Both the position numbers and the translations under genes were made by a program. From positions 1 through 41,324 of the forward strand of contig CAMVDX010000020.1 of NCBI GenBank assembly GCA_947166355.1: 41,324 nucleotides of DNA, given 5' to 3'. Below the pieces are notes generated by a model, which worked only from the letters and a program-made list of their open reading frames with translations, did no database searches and had not been told where the DNA came from. This stretch comes from an uncultured Treponema sp. (GTDB lineage: Bacteria; Spirochaetota; Spirochaetia; Treponematales; Treponemataceae). Shown one piece after another: positions 36,404 through 41,324 of the stretch (positions are counted from its first letter, which is position 1; every line of letters starts with the position of its first letter).

Positions 36404-37354
36404 TTACCTAATAAAAGTCTTTATTTCTTCTGCGATTCGTTCAGGTTCATAATGAAAAATATAATGGTCACAAGCAAGCTGGATAACAGTTACCGAATCA
36501 AGATCATTTATATAATCATATGCAGTTTTTTTCCATAGTTCTTGATTTCCAGCTAGTTTCTTTTCAGATAGAAATAACAGCATCGGTATATTAGCTTTTT
36601 CAGAAGATGAAACAATTTTGGCATTAGCTTTTGCTTCTTCTGCTTCTTTTGCTACATCAATGTTATTATAAAGCCGGTTGCCCAATGCAACATATTGTTT
36701 TTCTTCTTCTTTTGTAAGAAAATCTCCTTCTGGGATGAAAGTGTCATCGGAAAGAAACCTTCCTATACCAAGCTTAATAAGCATATTTTGTGCAAGGTAA
36801 TATGGTTTTACCAGAATGCCACCTTTTGTATAGTCATAGCTCTCTGGGAATGCCATGTCTAAACCTACGATAGCTTCAACTTCATCAGGATAAGTTTGTG
36901 CCCAGTACAGAGCCTCTAATCCAGAATAAGAATGTGGACAAAGAATATATGGGCCTGTAATACACGCACCTTTAAGTGCTAATCTTGTATCTGAAAGAAT
37001 AGACTCAACATCTCTCGGACGATCAACAATATCACTGTATCCGTATCCAAATTTTTCAACTACAATAATCCTATACTCATCACTTAAAACAGAATAAAGA
37101 TTTTTAAAGTCAAGGCTTGGACATATTGTTCCACTGGCAGACATTAAAACAAGTGTTTTTTCTCCTTTTCCAACAGAATAAACATGCATATAATGTCCAT
37201 CAACCTCTACCATCTGCCCAGGTGAAGTTAGAAACTCTTTCTCACGTGATAACAATATTCTATGTCTTATAAAAGAAAAAAGTAAGAAAGCTGCCAGCAA
37301 TGCTTGTATAAATAATATTATAGTACGGAATATGTGTTTCTTTGTTTTTTTCAT
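36404..37354 (-). CDS. Membrane-anchored alpha/beta hydrolase
   Basis: The 316-residue protein has an N-terminal membrane anchor (about 11-28) and an alpha/beta-hydrolase fold. The nucleophile elbow reads PHSYSG (the Ser after His; the usual leading Gly is Pro). The oxyanion-side strand is TLVLMSASGT, and a DHYIFHYEPE segment near the C-terminus supplies the likely catalytic His. The DMAFPESYDY region is a probable acid or cap segment. The substrate is unknown; esterase, lipase or haloperoxidase-like roles are all possible. AGGG lies about 8 nt before the ATG, with a TACAAT (37379-37374) upstream. It lies alone between guaB and uvrA. Confidence 0.75.
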   Translation of the reverse strand: MKKTKKHIFRTIILFIQALLAAFLLFSFIRHRILLSREKEFLTSPGQMVEVDGHYMHVYSVGKGEKTLVLMSASGTICPSLDFKNLYSVLSDEYRIIVVEKFGYGYSDIVDRPRDVESILSDTRLALKGACITGPYILCPHSYSGLEALYWAQTYPDEVEAIVGLDMAFPESYDYTKGGILVKPYYLAQNMLIKLGIGRFLSDDTFIPEGDFLTKEEEKQYVALGNRLYNNIDVAKEAEEAKANAKIVSSSEKANIPMLLFLSEKKLAGNQELWKKTAYDYINDLDSVTVIQLACDHYIFHYEPERIAEEIKTFIR

Positions 37355-37444
37355 TATATCTACCCTAAGATGTATTGTAGCATAAATAGGACTAAAGATG
37401 TCTAGTCTATTTAATAACGAAAAAAAGGTAAACGAATACGTCTG

Positions 37445-37474
37445 GTCAAGGCACGCTTCGCTTAAAGCCTTGAC
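37445..37474. other. Hairpin upstream of the hydrolase gene
   Basis: GTCAAGGC (37445-37452) and GCCTTGAC (37467-37474) form a perfect 8-bp stem whose loop holds CGCTTCGC. It is one of several tandem hairpins in the 308-bp gene-free gap 37355-37662; no other gene is seen there. Confidence 0.5.
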
Positions 37475-37483
37475 TCAGCCGTT

Positions 37484-37514
37484 TTGCAGATTGATAACAA
37501 TTATCAATCTGCAA
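37484..37514. promoter_or_regulatory. Perfect 14-bp palindrome with Fur-box-like core
   Basis: Arms of 14 bp (37484-37497, 37501-37514) are separated by 3 nt. The core TGATAATTGTTATCA matches the 7-1-7 Fur pattern TGATAATnATTATCA at 13 of 14 defined bases. It lies 130 bp before the hydrolase ATG and just past the guaB terminator. An operator is possible, but a plain RNA hairpin cannot be excluded. Confidence 0.35.
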
Positions 37515-37558
37515 TAAAAAAATAGCCCGCCGAAGTGTTCGCACCACTATAGACGGGC
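37513..37558 (-). terminator. guaB terminator
   Basis: On the minus strand GCCCG (37558-37554) pairs with CGGGC (37529-37525), with an inner AGTG/CACT stem. The hairpin is followed by TATTTTTTTATT. It lies about 105 nt beyond the guaB stop at 37663. Confidence 0.6.
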
Positions 37559-37662
37559 GTTGTCCGTAAGGACGACAAAAATCGTAGAGGCAAGACGCTT
37601 AATTGCGAATGCCTTTCTTTTATAATAAAAAGCACACTGCTGCTTTTTTCAAGCCTTTTTTT

Positions 37663-39168
37663 CTAGTTCGCCTTCACAGTATTCTTTACAATAACATCAT
37701 GAGCGCCGCCTTCGCGGAGAGATGCGGCACTTACAAGTGTAATCTTTGCGTTTTTCTGCAAATCAGGGATGTTTGTAACACCGCAGTTACACATTGCGTG
37801 GATTACCTTGCTTGTTGTAAGGGTTACGTTATCGTGGAGGCTTCCGGCATAAGGAACGTAAGAGTCTACGCCCTCTTCAAAGGCCATACCTTTCTTTCCT
37901 CCGAGGTCGTAGCGCTGCCAGTTGCGGGCGCGGTTTGAACCTTCACCCCAGTATTCCTTAACGTAGTTTCCATTAACGATGAGCTTGTTTGTAGGAGATT
38001 CATCAAAGCGGGCAAAATAGCGGCCGAGCATTACAAAGTCTGCACCCATTGCAAGAGCAAGAGTAACGTGATGGTCATAAACAATACCGCCATCAGAACA
38101 GATTGGAATATAAATACCTGTTTTTTCGTAGTAAGCATCGCGGGCCTTGGCAACCTCGATTGTAGCAGTAGCCTGACCGCGGCCAATACCCTTCTGCTCG
38201 CGGGTAATACAGATTGAACCGCCGCCAATACCGATTTTCACAAAGTCAGCCCCTGCGTCTGCAAGGAAGTTGAAGCCGTCTGCATCAACAACGTTACCAG
38301 CCCCTACTTTTGCGTTAGGCCACTTTTCGTGAATATCGTGCAAAGCACGCTTCTGCCATTCTGTAAAGCCTTCTGATGAGTCGAGGGTCATTACATCAAC
38401 ACCGGCAGCAAGCAGAGCCGGAACACGGTCCATATAATCGCGGGTATTGATTCCGGCACCTACGATATAGCGCTTCTGATTATCCAGAAGCTCGTTTGGA
38501 TGCTCTTCGTGGCTTGCAGCATCCTTGCGGAAAACAAAGCTCAAAAGACGGCCGTTTTTATCAACAACAGGCAGCTGATTTACCTTTTTCTGCCAGATGA
38601 TGTCATTAGCTTCTTCGAGAGTGATTCCTTCCTGAGCCATAACAAGTGAGCTGAGCGGAGTCATATAATCAGAAACCTTAGCACCTTCCTTACAGTGAGA
38701 AATGCGGAAGTCGCGGTCTGTGATGATACCAACCAGCTTACCGTTTTCTGTTCCGTCTTCTGTAACTGCTACAGTTGAGTGACCGGTCTTTTCGATTGCT
38801 TCAACCAATTCTTTAATACTCTGGTCAGGGCGGATATTTGTATCAGAAGAAACAAAGCCTGCCTTGTAAGCCTTAACGCGGGCAACCATGGCAGCCTGAT
38901 TTTCAATAGTCTGAGAACCGAAAATAAAGGAAATTCCACCTTCTTTGGCAAGAGCAACAGCAAGCTTATCATCCGAAACAGCCTGCATAACAGCCGAAGT
39001 CATCGGAATATTCATTACAAGCGGACACTTTTCTCCGGCCTTTTTATTGTAACGTACAACTGGAGTCTGCAGGTTTACGTTGGCAGGAATACAATCTGGA
39101 CCGGTATAGCCCGGAATCAGCAGATATTCATCAAAAGTGTGCGATGGTTCTTCAAAAAAATATGCCAT
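37663..39168 (-). CDS. guaB: IMP dehydrogenase of the Tritrichomonas type
   Basis: The 501-residue enzyme oxidises IMP to XMP with NAD+, the committed step of GMP synthesis. A CBS pair (about 105-220) interrupts the TIM barrel. The catalytic loop is [19 protein letters not shown] with Cys320, and the mobile flap carries Arg419-Tyr420 in [11 protein letters not shown]. Unlike common bacterial enzymes (GPGSICTTR), this wording and the [20 protein letters not shown] and AMCNCG segments match, from memory, the Tritrichomonas foetus enzyme, with numbering shifted by one. AGGAG lies about 7 nt before the ATG. It is monocistronic, with terminator-like hairpins at 39231-39289 upstream and 37513-37558 downstream. 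Confidence 0.93.
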   Translation of the reverse strand: MAYFFEEPSHTFDEYLLIPGYTGPDCIPANVNLQTPVVRYNKKAGEKCPLVMNIPMTSAVMQAVSDDKLAVALAKEGGISFIFGSQTIENQAAMVARVKAYKAGFVSSDTNIRPDQSIKELVEAIEKTGHSTVAVTEDGTENGKLVGIITDRDFRISHCKEGAKVSDYMTPLSSLVMAQEGITLEEANDIIWQKKVNQLPVVDKNGRLLSFVFRKDAASHEEHPNELLDNQKRYIVGAGINTRDYMDRVPALLAAGVDVMTLDSSEGFTEWQKRALHDIHEKWPNAKVGAGNVVDADGFNFLADAGADFVKIGIGGGSICITREQKGIGRGQATATIEVAKARDAYYEKTGIYIPICSDGGIVYDHHVTLALAMGADFVMLGRYFARFDESPTNKLIVNGNYVKEYWGEGSNRARNWQRYDLGGKKGMAFEEGVDSYVPYAGSLHDNVTLTTSKVIHAMCNCGVTNIPDLQKNAKITLVSAASLREGGAHDVIVKNTVKAN

Positions 39169-39230
39169 GGTGGTTCTCCTATATATAAAATTGAATAAAA
39201 ATATTAATCGAGAATTATATCACAGAATTA

Positions 39231-39289
39231 AAAAAGGGGGAAGACTGAAGAGAACATCTTTTTATGATTCTCTACTGCTTCCCCTTTTT
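39231..39289. terminator. Bidirectional terminator-like hairpin between MCP and guaB
   Basis: Arms AAAAAGGGGGAAG (39231-39243) and CTTCCCCTTTTT (39278-39289), with an inner AGAGAA/TTCTCT stem, form a long imperfect hairpin with A/T tracts on both outer sides. On the minus strand it follows the chemotaxis-gene stop at 39311 and ends in a T-run. Confidence 0.7.
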
Positions 39290-39310
39290 AGACACATCAG
39301 AAAAAAAAGC

Positions 39311-41179
39311 TTAAACCTGGAACTTATCAAGCTCAACGGTAATATTTGAAACTGAGACTCTGTTCTGTTCAGCTTTTTCCTTTACAATCATAAATGATTT
39401 CTGGAAGTCTTTCAGTACATAATCAGATTCCTTCATAGCACCATTTACAACTCCAGCAAGATTTACAATATCATCAACACTATTTTTGATTTCCTGAGTA
39501 TAATCTGTCTGACTCTTTATCAATTCATTAACTTCAGAAATCTTATTAGTAATCTGACTTGTATTTGAGAGAACCGTATTTGCCTTATCTGTCTGAAGAA
39601 TAATTGACTTTGAAATCTCTCCTACAGTCTCAGACTGAATGCTAATTTTTTCACTGATTTTTCCAAAGGCTTTCTGAGTATCTTTCATACTTTGTTCACC
39701 AGTTTCAATTACATTTACAATTTCACTGATGATTGTACTGATATCATGTGCCGACTTTTGTGTAGATTCAGAAAGCTTTCTAATTTCACCGGCAACAACC
39801 GCAAAACCTTTACCTGCTTCACCTGCATGAGAAGCCTCAATTGCAGCATTCATTGCAAGAAGGTTTGTCTGATTTGCAACTGAGTCAATTACCTTAATTA
39901 CATCACTCATCTTCTTTGATTTTTCTGAAATTTCGTTAATTACAGAACGACTTTTTCCTACTTCTGTTTCACCAGTTTCAGAATCCTGAGTAAGCTCCTG
40001 AGCAAGCACCTGCGCTTTTTCAATAGAAGCTGCAATTTCAGAAAGGTTAGAAACCATTTCTTCTACAGAATTTGCATTTTCCCTTTCTGACTCAGCCTGA
40101 TTTTCCATAATCTGATTTACATTTGCAGCTTTTTCATTCAGTTTTTCAATATTAACCTTTGCTTCTTCAAGAAGTTTCTCCTGCTGAGTATTCTGTTTAC
40201 TCATATTATCAAAAGATGAAACCATCCGATTGATACCTGCGAAAGAGTTATCAGTTACTGCAAGAAGCTCCTGCGCATCCGCATCAACTTTAGTATTTTC
40301 GTGTTTAAGTGCCGTAATAGAAAAATTAAGGAAATCCATAAGCTTATTCATTTCCGTCATTACAACACCAAAGTCATCAAATGTACTGATGCTCAATCTG
40401 GAAAGAAGATCACCCTTTTCTCGCAGAACAGAAATCTGACCGATTGTTTCTTTAAAACGTACTCCAAGAGAACGGAAAACCATAAGATAAAGAGGAACCG
40501 TAAAAATAAAACCATAAAGAAAACCAATTACTGCCTTTTTAAGAAATACAGGCATTGACCATTCATGTCGAATTGAACCGTAACCGCTGCAGAATACATG
40601 CCATGCACAGGTTATAATAATTGTAAGAAGAATTCTCGACATTGTTTTAGAAAAAGAACTTGTTTTGATTCCTTCTGTTGTTTGAATTTTAAGTTTTGAA
40701 AGCTCAGTCGTTGCTACTGCTCCAAAACAAGTAACACAATAATCAATGGCAATAAAAGCATACAGAAAAATCAAAACCATGATGATTGCAATATCTGTTA
40801 TATTATAACTTACTTTTCCTGATAAAGTTTTTATAATGATTGTAGTTCCGTTTCCAATCGGATATCCCACCATGATAGAAATTACAGTTACAACCTTTAG
40901 GCGCTTAAGACACTTACTTGCATAAAATCTCTGTTCGTGGGTAAGCTCACGAGTTTCAGCCATTTTAATAGCGTCAATAAGCGGCTTCATTACTCTGTGT
41001 GAAATAATAGCAACAATTATAAATACTGCAAAAGCCGGTAATAATGTTGCTGCTAAGCCTGAACACCAGTCTGCATATGAAGATCCCTTAATCTGTGTTA
41101 CCTGAAAAGATGACAGAAGAGGAACTCCAATTACTGTAGATAATGCAAAGAAAACTAAAAAAATACCAAAAATACCCAT
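39311..41179 (-). CDS. Methyl-accepting chemotaxis protein without periplasmic sensor
   Basis: The 622-residue receptor begins with six hydrophobic segments in the first 245 residues (near 3-25, 35-60, 93-115, 130-160, 185-205, 220-245). There is no large loop between them, so it lacks the usual periplasmic ligand domain. A HAMP-like linker follows (about 250-300). The cytoplasmic coiled-coil signalling domain carries the conserved hairpin tip (NQTNLLAMNAAIEASHAGEAGKGFAVVA, split here only by its turn), which binds CheA and CheW. It probably senses membrane state or a hydrophobic cue. AGAGG lies 7 nt before the ATG and TATAAT is at 41221-41216. Confidence 0.9.
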   Translation of the reverse strand: MGIFGIFLVFFALSTVIGVPLLSSFQVTQIKGSSYADWCSGLAATLLPAFAVFIIVAIISHRVMKPLIDAIKMAETRELTHEQRFYASKCLKRLKVVTVISIMVGYPIGNGTTIIIKTLSGKVSYNITDIAIIMVLIFLYAFIAIDYCVTCFGAVATTELSKLKIQTTEGIKTSSFSKTMSRILLTIIITCAWHVFCSGYGSIRHEWSMPVFLKKAVIGFLYGFIFTVPLYLMVFRSLGVRFKETIGQISVLREKGDLLSRLSISTFDDFGVVMTEMNKLMDFLNFSITALKHENTKVDADAQELLAVTDNSFAGINRMVSSFDNMSKQNTQQEKLLEEAKVNIEKLNEKAANVNQIMENQAESERENANSVEEMVSNLSEIAASIEKAQVLAQELTQDSETGETEVGKSRSVINEISEKSKKMSDVIKVIDSVANQTNLLAMNAAIEASHAGEAGKGFAVVAGEIRKLSESTQKSAHDISTIISEIVNVIETGEQSMKDTQKAFGKISEKISIQSETVGEISKSIILQTDKANTVLSNTSQITNKISEVNELIKSQTDYTQEIKNSVDDIVNLAGVVNGAMKESDYVLKDFQKSFMIVKEKAEQNRVSVSNITVELDKFQV

Positions 41180-41215
41180 AAATAAGCCTCTTTTTAAATT
41201 TCTCTTATCTTTTTG

Positions 41216-41221
41216 ATTATA
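41216..41221 (-). promoter_or_regulatory. Likely -10 box of the chemotaxis receptor gene
   Basis: A perfect TATAAT on the minus strand lies 37 nt before the ATG at 41179. No good -35 is seen at 16-18 nt, so the promoter may be of an extended -10 or other sigma type. Confidence 0.4.
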
Positions 41222-41273
41222 TCATAACATACCAATAAATAAAGGATTATTTAAAAAGATTCTGTTTTGGATT

Positions 41274-41324
41274 CAGGGCTTCCGCATTATAAAACGAATT
41301 TGTGAAAACATGGCTTCCGGTCGC
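41274..41324. mobile_element. Second copy of the foldback element, cut by the window edge
   Basis: These 51 bases match the reverse complement of 2771-2821, the right end of the 217-bp element, at 50 of 51 positions. The copy is inverted relative to the first and continues beyond the right edge. Confidence 0.85.

Noticed and set aside
37430..37600. Integron attC site or riboswitch in the gap next to guaB
   Set aside because: The hairpins lack the paired attC core sites, and the region lies downstream of guaB, not in its leader. A terminator plus separate hairpins explains it.

Overview
The window looks like chromosome of a spirochaete, most likely a host-associated (gut or rumen) Treponema. 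The evidence is a UvrA gene followed directly by a large LptD-like OstA/beta-barrel gene, a PUR-domain (DUF3276) protein, many secreted TPR, PEGA and beta-helix envelope proteins, relaxed lipobox sequences, moderately AT-rich DNA, and dense short palindromic intergenic repeats. Genus is an inference from gene content; no 16S sequence lies inside the window.

Layout, left to right. (1) 1-503: a strong minus-strand promoter with an A-tract upstream region and an rRNA-type boxA, reading leftward out of the window, probably into an rRNA operon. (2) 504-2447 (-): a secreted protein built of four diverged repeats. (3) 2448-3001: gene-free, with a 217-bp foldback element bounded by 22-bp inverted repeats; a second copy is cut by the right window edge (41274-41324). 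(4) 3002-4866 (+): PUR protein and a MATE exporter. (5) 8295-4923 (-): phosphoribosyltransferase, secreted beta-helix protein, RNase HII. (6) 10220-8469 (-): ABC solute-binding protein and permease without an ATPase gene. (7) 14476-10470 (-): mcsA-mcsB-clpC without ctsR; McsB has lost canonical kinase catalytic motifs. (8) 22785-14568 (-): tightly overlapping prfB (programmed frameshift), PEGA protein, ftsY, lipoprotein, and a LolC-LolD-LolE type transporter. (9) 22958-23830 (+): small secreted TPR protein. (10) 29992-23894 (-): phoH, 7TM-HD phosphodiesterase, ybeY, CorC-like CBS protein, large TPR protein. (11) 36340-30105 (-): uvrA-lptD. (12) 37354-36404 (-): membrane-anchored alpha/beta hydrolase. 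(13) 39168-37663 (-): IMP dehydrogenase resembling the protist Tritrichomonas foetus enzyme. (14) 41179-39311 (-): methyl-accepting chemotaxis protein with six membrane segments and no periplasmic sensor domain.

Much of the window serves the envelope and protein traffic: FtsY delivers membrane proteins, the Lol-type transporter moves lipoproteins, LptD is an outer-membrane barrel, and many neighbours are exported proteins of unknown role. Another part is RNA and protein quality control (RF2, YbeY, PhoH, RNase HII, ClpC/Mcs).

No CRISPR array, prophage, integron or defence island is visible. The most notable items are the foldback element family, palindromic repeats that form the C-terminal ends of ClpC and an ABC permease, the degenerate McsB, the Tritrichomonas-type IMPDH, and several operon-first genes that appear to be leaderless.
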